From DASPHG01 sp963748315 (GTDB lineage Bacteria; Actinomycetota; Thermoleophilia; Solirubrobacterales; Thermoleophilaceae), in contig CAVVIK010000005.1 of assembly GCA_963748315.1 (NCBI GenBank), positions 623,902-687,901 on the forward strand: a DNA stretch of 64,000 bases. Direction: 5' to 3'. The notes under the pieces were generated by a model. It was given only the letters and a program-made list of their open reading frames with translations. It ran no database searches and was not told the DNA's origin. This document shows positions 36,928-47,205 of the stretch, in pieces. Made by a program: the position numbers and the translations under genes. The stretch's first letter is position 1. Every line of letters begins with the position of its first letter.

Positions 36928-37051
36928 GGGCCTAAGGATACGCCATCCACAATGCCGAGATCGTGATCTGCCGGGGCCGCTGTGGCGAATCCACCAATCC
37001 CATTGTAAGATAGAGCAATCCCCGGAGCGGGTACAAAGGAGAGAGAGAGAC

Positions 37052-37524
37052 ATGCCCGAAGGTGTCGATTGCCGACACGCGGGAGGAGTGGGATTCGCTG
37101 TACAGCGCCCTGGGAGAGAACGAGGCGCTTAACGATCCGGTCCTGCGCGGTCCTGCGCGATCAGCTCGGGGCCGTGATCCTGGCCCTGAAGATCCTGGCC
37201 GCCGACCAGCGGGAGCTCCAGGCCCGCAAGCAGGCCGTAACGCAGCAATTGCGGATCACCCGGAAGAAGGGAGCGGACCTCGTCGTCCAGATCCGCAGCG
37301 CGATCCGCAGCCGGCTCGGCCATCGCAGCGAAGGGCTGGTCCCGCTATCGCATCCGGCCCACCCGCCGCCGCACGCGCAGGGTGGAAGAGGAGGTCGGCA
37401 TCGCCGTCTACCCCGGCCGGACCTGCTCGCCGCCATCGGCCTCGCGCCCGCTCCTTCGCCCGCCACCTCTGCCCCGGAGCCGGCCGCTCTCACCGGCGGC
37501 ACCCCGTCCTCCGAAGAGAGCTGA
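37052..37524 (+). CDS. Small helical hypothetical protein, about three frameshifts
   Basis: ATG 37052 follows AAAGGAGAGAG. Corrected for an extra G after codon 3, it reads VSIADTREEWDSLYSALGEN, then (second slip near 37,150) QLGAVILALKILAADQRELQ and TQQLRITRKKGADLVVQIRS. After a third slip near 37,345 come RIRPTRRRTRRVEEEVG and a Pro/Ala-rich tail ending GGTPSSEES. Mostly alpha-helical with coiled-coil character in the middle. I have seen no named family; function unknown. A palindromic tandem array begins 20 bp past the stop. Confidence 0.6.
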
Positions 37525-37544
37525 CCTCCGCGCAACCCGGTGCG

Positions 37545-37819
37545 GCTCTCCCCCGAACCGGGGGCAGCGATTGCCCCCGGGGGGCGCCGTTGCCCTCATG
37601 GGGGCAACCATTGCCCTCACGGGGGATCGTGCTGCCCCCATGGGGGCAGTGACTCGCCCTCATGGGGGCAATGACTGACCTCGCGGGGTACCGTGCTGCC
37701 CTCACGGGGGCAATGATTGCCCTCACGAGGGATCGTGCTGCCCCCATGAGGGGCGCCGTTGCCCCCATGGGGGCAACGTTGCCCCCACGAGGGCAAACGC
37801 TGCCCTCTCTACGGGCGCC
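37545..37819. repeat. Tandem array of about 13 palindromic 21-bp units
   Basis: Units repeat every 21 bp (20-22) and each is itself a palindrome, with consensus GTTGCCCYCATGGGGGCAAC. Clear unit starts lie at 37589, 37610, 37631, 37652, 37673, 37695, 37716, 37737, 37758, 37778 and 37799, with weaker ones before. Translation gives 7-residue repeats in any frame, but unit lengths of 20 and 22 break the frame, so it is probably not coding. No constant-repeat/variable-spacer pattern, so not CRISPR. Confidence 0.85.
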
Positions 37820-37821
37820 CG

Positions 37822-37855
37822 GTACACCTGGACCGGCCCCGCGTGTAGTAGGCCA
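37822..37855 (-). pseudogene. Relic of the AYYNAGPVQVY repeat-protein tail
   Basis: Read on the minus strand, GCCTACTACA-CGCGGGGCC continues to GGTCCAGGTGTAC. It matches the 3' end of the repeat genes at 45169 and 47206 almost base for base, minus one A. Upstream (37856-38080) I can see no further recognisable part of such a protein, so this is a small stranded fragment. Confidence 0.6.
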
Positions 37856-38127
37856 CCGGGCAGATCACCTCTGCGATCGGAGAAGTCATCGCGGCCTCGT
37901 CCCCTCGTCTCCCTCGCCAAGGGTTCGATTTGCAGTTCCGAGCTGAACGGGAGAGATGTGTGTAATGACATGGGCTGAGGCCGTAGGCCGATGCCCAAAC
38001 GCCGGCAAGCATCCGCGTCTTTGGCTAAGCCATCGCCAGGAGAAGTTCTCATAGCCGAATCTATCGATAACCTTGCAGCCACTGGTCATCCTCTGTACGC
38101 TGGAAGCATCGCGAAAAGCCTAGAGGC

Positions 38128-38195
38128 GGTCTCATAAATGCTCAGCCCTGCCCCTCGCCCTGGATTTCAATCCAGGACGCGGGATTTGTGAGACC
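38128..38195. repeat. Composite inverted repeat upstream of the giant protease
   Basis: Outer arms GGTCTCATAAAT (38128-38139) and ATTTGTGAGACC (38184-38195) pair over 12 bp with one G-T. An inner hairpin CCTGGATT-TC-AATCCAGG (38159-38176) sits inside. It could be a leader structure of the gene starting near 38257 or a non-coding mobile repeat. Apart from this and the relic at 37822, the 37856-38256 stretch shows nothing recognisable. Confidence 0.6.
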
Positions 38196-38256
38196 AGTTC
38201 TAAACATTTTTGTTCTTCCTTGTGTCCTTTCTCTGATACAGCAGAAGGAGCTATCC

Positions 38257-41200
38257 TTGCACGCGTCAACTTCCGTGTTCTTATCATCGCGCTGGTCCTC
38301 TCGATGGCGGGCGCTGCGTTCGCCGCCGGACCATACCTGCCCGAGCCCCCCGCCTCTGATCGGGGCGAGCTGATCGTCATCAAGTTCGTTGAGGGTTCAG
38401 ACTTACGTCTCCGCAATGGACAGTTGAAGTCGCTCTCCGGCGTAAAGCTTGCCGGAGTCGAGAAGGCGCTCGCGGCTTGGCCAGGATTGACTCTGAGCCG
38501 CGTTTTCAGCCGTCCGGAGGAAGATCTGGAGAGGGATCGGACAGAGCTGAAAGCTCTCGGCCATGACGATCTGCCCGACCTCAACCTCTTCTATCACCTG
38601 CGCCTACCGCCTGGGGTGGATGCCGATCAGGCCATCTCCGAGCTCATGGCTCTGGAGATTGTGGAAATCGCTTACCGTGCCCCAGAACCGAGGCCACTCC
38701 CGGTTTCGGAGTCCGACCAGGGTTACCTTGAGGCCGCACCAGGCGGCCTGGGAGCCCGTCAAGCCTGGTCCCAGGGCAGGACCGGCAGCGGGATCACGAT
38801 AGCCGACGTTGAATACTGCTGGGACACTGGCCATGAGGATCTCTCAAAGGCCACGGCAACAGGATTGTTACCTCTCCAGGCGAGAGCATGGAATGCCCGA
38901 GCTCGAGCTGCAGCAGCAGCAGCGATCTCCGAAACCATGGCACCTCGGTCCTGGGTGAGTTGATCGCTGACAGTAACAATTTTGGAGTCACGGGCATTGC
39001 CTATGATGCCGACATCTTAATGTTCCCCGTGACAACGTGCACCCGACGACTTCTCGGCATCTGCCTCCTTGGTCACGAGAGATTCAACATTGCCGATGCT
39101 ATAAATCTGTCCTCCAGCAGACTGCAGCCTGGAGATGTGCTCCTCATCGAGCAGCAGACTGATGGTCCGAACTTCAGCAGCAGTTCCTGTTCTCAAGTCG
39201 GGCTCGTTCCGGTCGAATGGAAATACATGGAATATGTTGCGATCAAGTACGCGACCAGCCGGGGAATAATCGTTGTGGAAGCCGCGGAAATGGAGAGCAG
39301 AATCTTGACGACGACGATTATTATGGCAACCTGTTCGACCGCGCAAGCCGAGACTCGGGAGCTATTATAGTGGGAGCCGGGGCGCCGGGCCTGCGGACAA
39401 AGCTGATTTCTCGAATTATGGCAGCCGAGTGGATGTCCAGGCCTGGGGACAGAACGTTGCCACGACATCGAATGGGGATAGCTACCGTACCGACTTCAGC
39501 GGCACCTCCTCCGCCTCCCCGATGGTCGCCGCAGCAGCAGCCATCGTGCAGTCGCATCGCAAGGCACTCGGCCAGGCCGTCCTGACGCCGCTTGCGATGC
39601 GGGCTCTCCTGGCCGGTACGGGTGTGCGGCAGGCAGGGACAGGCGGCAACATCGGTCCACAGGTTGATATTGCCGCCGCGATCCGCACCCTCGATACCCG
39701 GCCCACGATCACCAGCGCCTCGCTCGCCGCCCCTGGCTGCAAGGGCTTTTCCAGCCGGCAGTGGATCACGTTCCAGGGCACAGGCTTCGTCCTTGCCTCG
39801 AGCGTCACCCTGAACGACGGTACCACGAATTATGATATTCTGCCTGATCGAACAGAGCTTCTGGACGATCAGACGCCGCCGCGGCTCCGGGTTTGCGCCG
39901 GTGTATCGTTTGCGCCGAATTGGACGGCGAAAGTGAAGAACCTGACTTATCAAACTTCCCTCCCGTTCGCCTTCACGGTGGGCGGAGCGGGACCAAGCGT
40001 GTCCTTGACCGCAACTCCGGCTTCGATTTCCCTGGGCAACTCGGCAACCCTTTCCTGGACCTCGGCCAACACCACGTCCTGCACGGCCTCGGGTGGTTGG
40101 AGCGGAACCAAAGCGACGAGTGGCAGCCAGACGCGTTTCACCTTCCGGCACCACGACCTACACGCTGACTTGCTCCAGCTCTTCCAGTACCGCGAGTGAT
40201 AACGAGACGGTAACCGTTACCGGCGGCTCGGCCGCGCCTCTCGTCCTCATTGATGCCTTCCCGGAAACCATCGCGCCGGGCAACTCGGCCGGCCTTGCCT
40301 GGGCTTCCGCCAACGCGACCTCCTGTACGGCATCGGGCGGCTGGAGCGGCAGCAAACCGCTCACCGGCACCCAGGTGGTCAATCCCTCTTCGACCACCAC
40401 CTATACGCTGACCTGCAACGGTCCTGGCGGGAATGATGCCGACAGCCAGGTGGTCACAGTTCCCTGCGCCTTACGTGAGCCTCGTCGCCAGGCCTGAGGC
40501 GATCTCACCGGGTGGCAACTCAACACTCTTCTGGTCGACGGTCAATATGTCCTCTTGCACAGCCTCGGGCGGCTGGAGTGGCAGCAAAGCTCTCAGTGGG
40601 ACCCAGACGGTCACACCGTCGTCGACCACGACCTATACCTGACTTGTACAGAGACGAGCGGCGGGACGAGCGAGTTGATCCGCAACGGCGCCTTTGCCGG
40701 CACCGCATCGCAGTGGTCGAAGAGCGGCAGCTTCTTCGCCGATTCCCGCTACGATATCTGCAAGAGTTGTCCCGGCTATGCCTATCTATCCGACTCCGGC
40801 GGGTCGATCGGAGCCTCGAACAATCTCGTGGGCTGGATCTCTCAGGACTTCTCAATCCCGTCCTCGGCGACCTCGGTCCTCCTCAGTTTCTGGGTATCGA
40901 TCTCGACTCAGGAGACGACCACGTCGACGGTATTCGACAGCCTTCTCGTCTGGTTGAAGGATACGTCTGGCAATCCGATCCGCACGCTGGTTGGATTCTC
41001 AAACCTCGACGCCGGCGGATACCGGCAGATTTTCGCGAATCTGAATTCCGAACGTGGCCGCACCGTTCGCCTCGAGTTCCTGGGAGCGACGGATGCGACG
41101 CGTGGCACCGTCTTCCGCATCGACGACGTGAGCGTCGTGGCGACCCTGCCCGGAGCCCAGAAGTCGGACAGCGCTACGCTGACAGTCCTCACGCCACGTC

Positions 41201-44095
41201 CGCCGGCGGTTTCGCTCACCGCATCACCCGATTCGATCGCTCCCGGAGAATCGAGCACCTCTCATGGAGCTCATCGGAGGTGACTTCCTGCACCGCTTCG
41301 GGCGGTTGGAGCGGGTCGAAATCGATTTCAGGTTCTCAGGCGGTGTCTCCGACGGCGACCACGACCTACACTTTGACCTGCACCGGCGCGGGTGGGTCGG
41401 CCAGTGCCAGCGCCACGGTTGCACTGCGGCAGGCTGCTCCGGCGTCGACTTTGACGGCGACGCCGAGCTCAATCCTTCAAGGAGGCAGCTCAAACCTGGC
41501 CTGGAACGTGACAAACGCCACCTCCTGCGCCGCCGCGGGTGCCTGGGAGGGATCCCGGCCAACGAATGGCAGCGAAACGGTCGCGCCTCAGGCAACCTCC
41601 AGTTATGCCTCGATCTGTCAAGGGCCGGGAGGATCGGCGACTCGCGAGGCGACCGTGACGGTCCTTCCTCATGCCGTGACTTTCACCTCCGGACCGTCCG
41701 GCTCTCCAAATCCGGTTGCTTCGGGCGGTGTCGTGGCCATGAATGCTCAAGCAACCGACTCCCACGGGCATGCTCTCACTTGGTCGTGGCTCTCCTCCTG
41801 TCCTGGCGTGAGCGGTACTTTCTCCTCAACGGCGAGCCGGACTCCAACCTGGACGGCACCCGCCAATACAACCGAAGAGCCTTTCAACTGCCTGATCTCG
41901 GTCACCACGTCGGACGGCCAAGGGCTATCAGCGACGGCTTCCTATCTGCAAGAAGTTGGAACGAGTGGTCCGTCTTCTTTGCAAGGTTTCTTCCTCGAAA
42001 GCAGCCGCCAGGGGTGCAGCGGTAGCGGGCCGGCCGTCCTGCTGTGGTGGACGGCCCCGGCGGGGATGGACAATGTCTTTACGGTCCGCCGTACGGACGG
42101 TGCTTACACGGCCACCGTCAACTCGTCCCAGGAAGGCAGGGTGCACCTCGTGTCCAGCCTCCTGGTTCCAGGTGAGACCTACAGCTTCCGTGTCGAGGGC
42201 ACGCTCAACGGAGCCCCCGTGCGGACGAACCCCATCACGGTGCCGGTCATCTCGGATGAATGCAGGCTCCCGGTCGGCGCCGGCGAGTTTCCTCACCTGC
42301 CTCTGGTCTGGACGGGTACGCCCTTCTGCAGCGGCGGCACGGCTTCCGTGCCGGTGTAATGGACGGCGGTGTGGGCGCGGATTCCTACACCCTCACCCGC
42401 ATCGACAACGTTGCCGGCCAGCTCACGCCTTATCCTGGTCTGCCCGGTACAAGCATGGTCGACACCGGCCTGGTCCGGGCGCCGCCTACGAGTACATGCT
42501 GAGCCGCCGGCAGCGGAGGCAGCCGCCCGGCGGACCGCATCAGCGTATTCATACCGTCTGGAATTTGTGGTGGGGAGCCATCCACTCCTGGACCTTTCTC
42601 GGCGCAGGTCAGCACACCGGTCTGTGATGCGGGAAAGGGAGCCATAACCCTCAGTTGGACTCCGGCCTCGGGCGCAACCTGGGAACCCACAACGTATCGG
42701 TCCGACGATGGATTCACCAGCGGCTCCGGGACGACGTCCAGGCTCCTCTGAAGTCATCGACGGGCTCCGCCCGGGAGCGCTCGTCGAGCTCATGGTGCAG
42801 AGGGAGGCGGCGCCACGCCGCTCCAGTATCGCAGCGTGATCCTGGCGCAGCGTGTCCCGCTCGATTCTGCGGTAGCGGTACGCTGCCTTCCACGGTGACC
42901 ACCGCCGCCGCCACCTATGTCCAGGAGCGGCAAGCGCTTCTCCGGGCCTCGGTCATTCCCAATGCCGGCTCCTCCACCGCTTACTTCGAGTGGGGCACGA
43001 GTCCGAGCTTCGGTTCAACGACCCCTCTGAGGGACACGGGCGAGGGATACCGGAGCGCGAGCCTAGGCGAAACCCTCACCGGGCTCGCCTGCAACACGAC
43101 CTACTACTTCAGGGTAACCGCCGCCAACGGGGTGGGGCAGAGCTCGGGCACTACGCTGGAGCTCACCACGAAGCCGTGTACCGAGCATGCCGGTGGTCAC
43201 GGTGACCGCGTCCGATCCGGAGGTTGCAGAGCAGCCCCTCAGGAACGGCGAATCCTGATTCAACGTTCGGGAAGCACCACCAGCGACCTGACGGTCACGT
43301 ACAGCGTTGGTGGGACCGCAACCGTCGGGCAAGACCACACCCTGGCGGAGATCTGGCGTCATTCCCGCCGGCTCCTCGAGCAAGACCTTGACGGTGTCTC
43401 CGCTGGACGATCAGGTGGCGGAAGCGGACGAAACGGTCATCGTACGCTCCAGGGGCAGGCCACTATGAGGTGGGTCAACCGGGCAGTGCTGCGGTGACGA
43501 TCGTGAGCGACGAGGTGCCGGGCGGCGATAGATGCGGGAAGTCCTCGTGCAGCAGCCTCGGGATCAGTTTGGCGGCTGCGACGCATCGGATGCAGGAATC
43601 CAGTGAGGTGGCAGAAAACTTCAGGTTGAATGAAGGAAAAGGATATCCTGCCTGGAGGTCCTGGGCTATTACTGGCCGGGCAACAATCCCCCTCCGGAAG
43701 CCTTTTCGATGTCGTCATCCATGGGATCGCCGGCGATGGACTCCCGGCGCAGTCCTCCATGAAGTCCTGGGTCTTCGGGTTCAACGCAAGACAGGCGCAG
43801 TATCGTTCGGATTGGAAGAGTGGCGCTTCACCATCGAGCTGCCCAGCCCTGTCGAGCCTCGCCGCGGGAGATTTCTTTGCGGAAATTTCCGGGGCGGCCA
43901 CGACAGGTGGAGGCTTCTGCTGGATCGGAGGCCAGGGGGACCCGTCGCAGGTTCAGCGGCATGGCGTTCAGGAACACTGGACCGTGGTCCTTGGGTACCT
44001 GGGATCTCGCCTTCAAGGTGTTCGAGGCCAAGAACGAGATCTTAGAGGACGGCTTCGAAACTGGAACTCTGGAAAAGTGGGGCCATCAGCCGTGA
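38257..44095 (+). CDS. Giant secreted subtilisin-like (S8) protease with Ig-like, FnIII-like and Calx-beta domains; many frameshifts
   Basis: The start is probably TTG 38257 after AGAAGGAG. A signal peptide (NFRVLIIALVLSMAGAAFA) and a propeptide-like region come first. The S8 catalytic domain is split over three frames: Asp in GITIADVEYCWDTGHEDL, His in NHGTSVLGELIAD and Ser in FSGTSSASPMVAAAAA. After about 39,990 come five Ig-like repeats (TSCTASGGWSGSK core, TTTYTLTC end), interrupted at 40,670-41,190 by a jelly-roll-like module (WISQDFSIPSSATSVLLSFW). FnIII-like segments and a Calx-beta module (SGSTTSDLTVTYSVGGTATV) follow. The end ILEDGFETGTLEKWGHQP is a tail common on secreted proteins of some soil bacteria. 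The last 500 bp could be a separate gene. Confidence 0.7.
39990..41680 (+). repeat. Five Ig-like repeats in the S8 protease C-terminal region
   Basis: Units start near 39,995, 40,225, 40,470, 41,200 and 41,440, each about 75-80 codons. The shared core is SWxSxNxTSCTASGGWSGSK followed by SGSQTVxP and TTTYTLTC. The first three are nearly tandem; a different module separates the third from the fourth. The DNA units are similar enough to invite slippage and assembly error. Confidence 0.7.
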
Positions 44096-44160
44096 GGACG
44101 GCCGGTCCCTTCCCTCGTGCAGCACGGTGACCTCAGGTCATTGGAGACCCTGATCCGAGC

Positions 44161-45125
44161 GTGACAACCAGATTCAACTTCAGGGGACGGCACGGTCCGC
44201 TCTTGCCCCACAACCCGTCAGGTCGATTTCAAGGAGATACGCTCATTCCCTACGCATTTGCCCGCCGCTTCGCGACTATCCTGGCCCTGCTGGCTGTCGG
44301 AGCCTGCGGTCCAATCCCCGAGGAGAAGCCCGAGCCGGCGGGCGCCGCCTCCGAGGCGCACGCCAACGTGCCGGCGAGCTTCAAGCGGAACGCTTCCGGC
44401 GGGGTCCGCGACACCGGGGACTTCGTGGTGCAGTACGAAGAGACCGAGAACGAGGACTACCTGGAGCTGGAGGCGGTCTTCCGGGAGATCCGGCTCCTGG
44501 AGGACACGGTCAAGGAGCTGAACCGGGAGTTCGCTCTCCCCACCGATGTGCCCGTGGTGTTCCGGGAGTGCGGCGAGGTGAACGCCTTCTACGATCCCGA
44601 GGCCGGCGAGATCTCCCTCTGCTATGAGCTGGTCGAGCACTACTCCGAGATTTCATGGCGGACGCGCAGACGGACGAGGAGCAGGAGGAGGCCGACGTCT
44701 CGGTGGCCAGCGCCACCTGTTCACCTTCTTCCACGAGATGGGGCACGCCCTGATCGCCATCTACGACCTGCCGGTCACCGGCAGGGAGGAGGACGCGGTC
44801 GACCAGCTCGCCACGATGATCCTTCTGGAAGGGGGCGAGGAGGGGGAGGACGCGGCGCTCGACGGCGCCAACTCGTTCTCAGGAGGGAGGATGGCGAGGG
44901 ACGAGGAAGAGGAAGGACGACCTCTCCTTCTGGGACGAGCACTCGCTCGACGAGCAGCGCTTCTACAACATCGTCTGCTGGATCTACGGCAAGGATCCCG
45001 AGGGCTACCAGTATCTCGTGGACGACGAGACCCTGCCCGCCGACCGCGCCGAGCGGTGTCCGGCCGAGTACGATCGGATGTCCCGGAGCTGGGAGGCGCT
45101 GCTGGCCCCGTACGTGAAGGGTTGA
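44161..45125 (+). CDS. DUF4344-type putative metallopeptidase lipoprotein, several frameshifts
   Basis: A lipoprotein signal (FATILALLAVGAC lipobox) leads into GDFVVQYEETENEDYLELEA, VPVVFRECGEVNAFYDPEAG and ISLCYELVEHYSEI. After a slip near 44,650 comes the zinc motif FTFFHEMGHALIAIYDLPVTG (HExxH), then EDAVDQLATMILLEGG. After more slips comes FWDEHSLDEQRFYNIVCW, with the end APYVKG and TGA at 45123. This is the DUF4344 domain layout; the activity is unproven. The listed GTG start may be too early: AAGGAG sits before an ATT at 44246, which could be a misread ATG. Confidence 0.75.
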
Positions 45126-45136
45126 AAAAGGGACGG

Positions 45137-45161
45137 AAAAGCCCGGACGCGAACACCCGGC
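45137..45161 (-). terminator. Intrinsic terminator, one base short, after the 2-repeat protein
   Basis: On the minus strand GCCGGGTG-TTCG-CGTCCGGGC is followed by TTTTCC. It matches the terminator at 47114-47146 except for G-T pairs and one missing C in the left arm, so it is probably the same structure with a sequencing deletion. Confidence 0.6.
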
Positions 45162-45168
45162 AAGTATG

Positions 45169-47084
45169 TCAGTGCACCTGCACCGGCCCCGCGTTGTAGT
45201 AGGCGGCGTAGCCGTAGGTGTTCTGGGTGGGCGACGTGTTGCCGTCCTTGACCCAGATGATGATGTCCCAGGTGCCGAGGTCGGCCGAGGTCGGGGTCCA
45301 GCTCAGGACGTTGCTGGACTGCCAGGCCGGAGCGGTCACGTCCGGAATCCAGCTCGAGGTTCCGGACTTGCGGCGGAAGAGCGCGTACCGGGTGGTCGAC
45401 GGGATGCCGCCGCTGGCGGTGGCGGTCCAGGTGACGGCGGTCCCGCCGGCGACGACGAGGGGCTTCCAGTGCCCGTGACGGTGAGCGGGGCCGGCGTCGT
45501 GACCTGGACCGGGCCCGCGTTGTAGTAGGCGGCGAAGCCGTAGGTGTTCTGGGTGGCCGGCGTGTTGCCGTCCTTGACCCAGATGATGATCTCCCAGGTG
45601 CCGGCGTCGGCCGAGGTCGGAGTCCAGCTCAGGACGTTGCTGGGCTGCCAGGCCGGAGCGGTCACGTCCGGGATCCAATTCGGGGTCCCGGCGAGGCGGC
45701 GGAAGAGGGCGTACTGGGTGGTCGACGGGGTGCCGCCGCTGGCCGTGGCCGTCCAGGTGAGGGTGGCTCCCGTAGGGCGACGACGACGGGCTTCCGGTGC
45801 CCGTGACGCTCAGGGGAGCCGGGTGACTCCCCCCGAGCGGCGGCTGCGTGCCGTAGGCCCACTGGGAGGAGAGCCGGTAGTAGGCGGCGTAGCGGCCGTC
45901 GTTGAAGAACGGGGCGGTCGGGCTGAACTTGCTCGGCGAGCAGAGGCCGCTGAACTGATCGAACTGGTAGGAGGGGCTGCCGAACATCAGCGTCCTGCCG
46001 GCCGGCAGCGCGAATTCATTCTGGAGCAGCGCCTTCACCGGGTACATGCCGGCGTCGTACTTGACGCCACCGAAGTCTTCGCCACAGCCGAACGAAGGCG
46101 ACTGGCAGACGCCCGAGATGCAGTTGCCGACCATCGAGCACTCCAGCCCGACGCAATTGTTCAACCAGGCGGTCTGGCAACCATTCGTGGTCTGGGGCGC
46201 GTGGCGCTGGCCCGTCCGGAAGATCCCGTGGGCCATCACCTTCTCGTAGTTGCTCGGGACGTAGGGGGTCCCCGTCGCCATCTGGAGGCCCTGGGTGGCG
46301 ATCGAGACGCTGGTGAGGAGACCGAGACCGTAGTTGGGGTTTTCGAACCCGTGCTCGAAGCTGAGCACCTCTCTCCGGTTGAAGTAGATGTCGTTGCGCA
46401 GGGTGGTGGGATCACCATTGCTCTGGTAGGCGGCTGTTGTAGTCGTTGAGGCACGCCTTGCACGCGTGGCCGACGAGGGACCGCGCGGACGCAGAGGGTG
46501 TCCTGCGGCGACAGGCTGAGCTTGATGTACCTCCTGGCTTCGGCGAGGAACCACGCCGCGTCGCGCGCCGGGGTCGTGGATTGGGTGATCGACAGATACG
46601 CTCCGGCCCAGGCGTGTCCGGCGGCGGCGACCGTGTAGTCGTCCATGCAGCCGTTGCCGGCGCCGCGGGCGCAGGGGCCGCCCCAGTTGGCGAAGTCGTA
46701 GCTCGCCAGCGCCTCGAGCACCTCGCCGTGGATCGCGGGGGTGAGGAGGCCGCGGCCGCCGAGCCGCAGCGCCGCCGCGGTCACCAGGTAGACGTCGCCG
46801 CCGCGCAATCCGCCCTTCCAGCCGTTGGCGTCGAGGTTCTGCCGCTCCAGCTTGGACTGCAGGAAATCGCGCGCGGTGATTTCGCAGCCGTCCGTGTCCA
46901 CGTCCATGAAGATCGTGCCCCAATCCCCGAGGTTGGCGTTGAGGTCGGCCTTGAAGTCCATCGACGCGGCGGTGGCGCCGGGAAAACGTTGCGGGATCCG
47001 GCAGCTCTGGGCCGTGGCGATTCCGGCCTTGACGAGGAGCGCTCCCGCGCAGAGGAGGGTGCTGAGTTTCCATCGAGTGATCAT
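45169..47084 (-). CDS. Secreted protein of unknown function with two 107-residue C-terminal repeats, frameshifted
   Basis: ATG 47082-47084 follows GAAAGGAGG. A signal peptide (WKLSTLLCAGALLVKAGIATA) leads to a mature domain starting SCRIPQRFPGATAASMDFKA that is rich in Trp, Gly and Cys (ANWGGPCARGAGNGC). After a slip near 46,470 it continues with EVLSFEHGFENPNYGLGLL and a Cys-rich stretch (NCVGLECSMVGNC). Two Ig-like repeats end it (WIPDVTAPAWQSSNVLSWTP, IIIWVKDG, AAYYNAGPVQVH). The repeats match those of the next gene. I do not recognise the N-terminal domain. Confidence 0.7.
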
Positions 47085-47113
47085 GAATCCTCCTTTCGAG
47101 AGGTGTCGGCAAG

Positions 47114-47146
47114 AATAAAAAAGCCCGGGCGCGAACGCCCGGGCTT
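47114..47146 (-). terminator. Intrinsic terminator downstream of the 14-repeat gene
   Basis: On the minus strand AAGCCCGGGCG-TTCG-CGCCCGGGCTT forms a perfect 11-bp stem with a UUCG tetraloop and is followed by TTTTATT. It lies 60 bp past the stop at 47206 and just upstream of the next gene's ribosome binding site. Confidence 0.9.
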
Positions 47147-47205
47147 CCGTTCCCATGGAGTGGGGTCAGCACGGGGACGTGCTGTCCTTCACAGACTGGA
47201 ACCGG

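Noticed and set aside
36322..37053. Natural fusion of a BNR-repeat protein and an APC permease
   Set aside because: A Sec signal and propeller blade leading into a permease with its first span missing makes no sense as a protein, and the fused frame breaks again 90 bp further on.
37545..37819. CRISPR array
   Set aside because: Units are directly contiguous 21-bp palindromes with no variable spacers, and no cas gene is present in the window.
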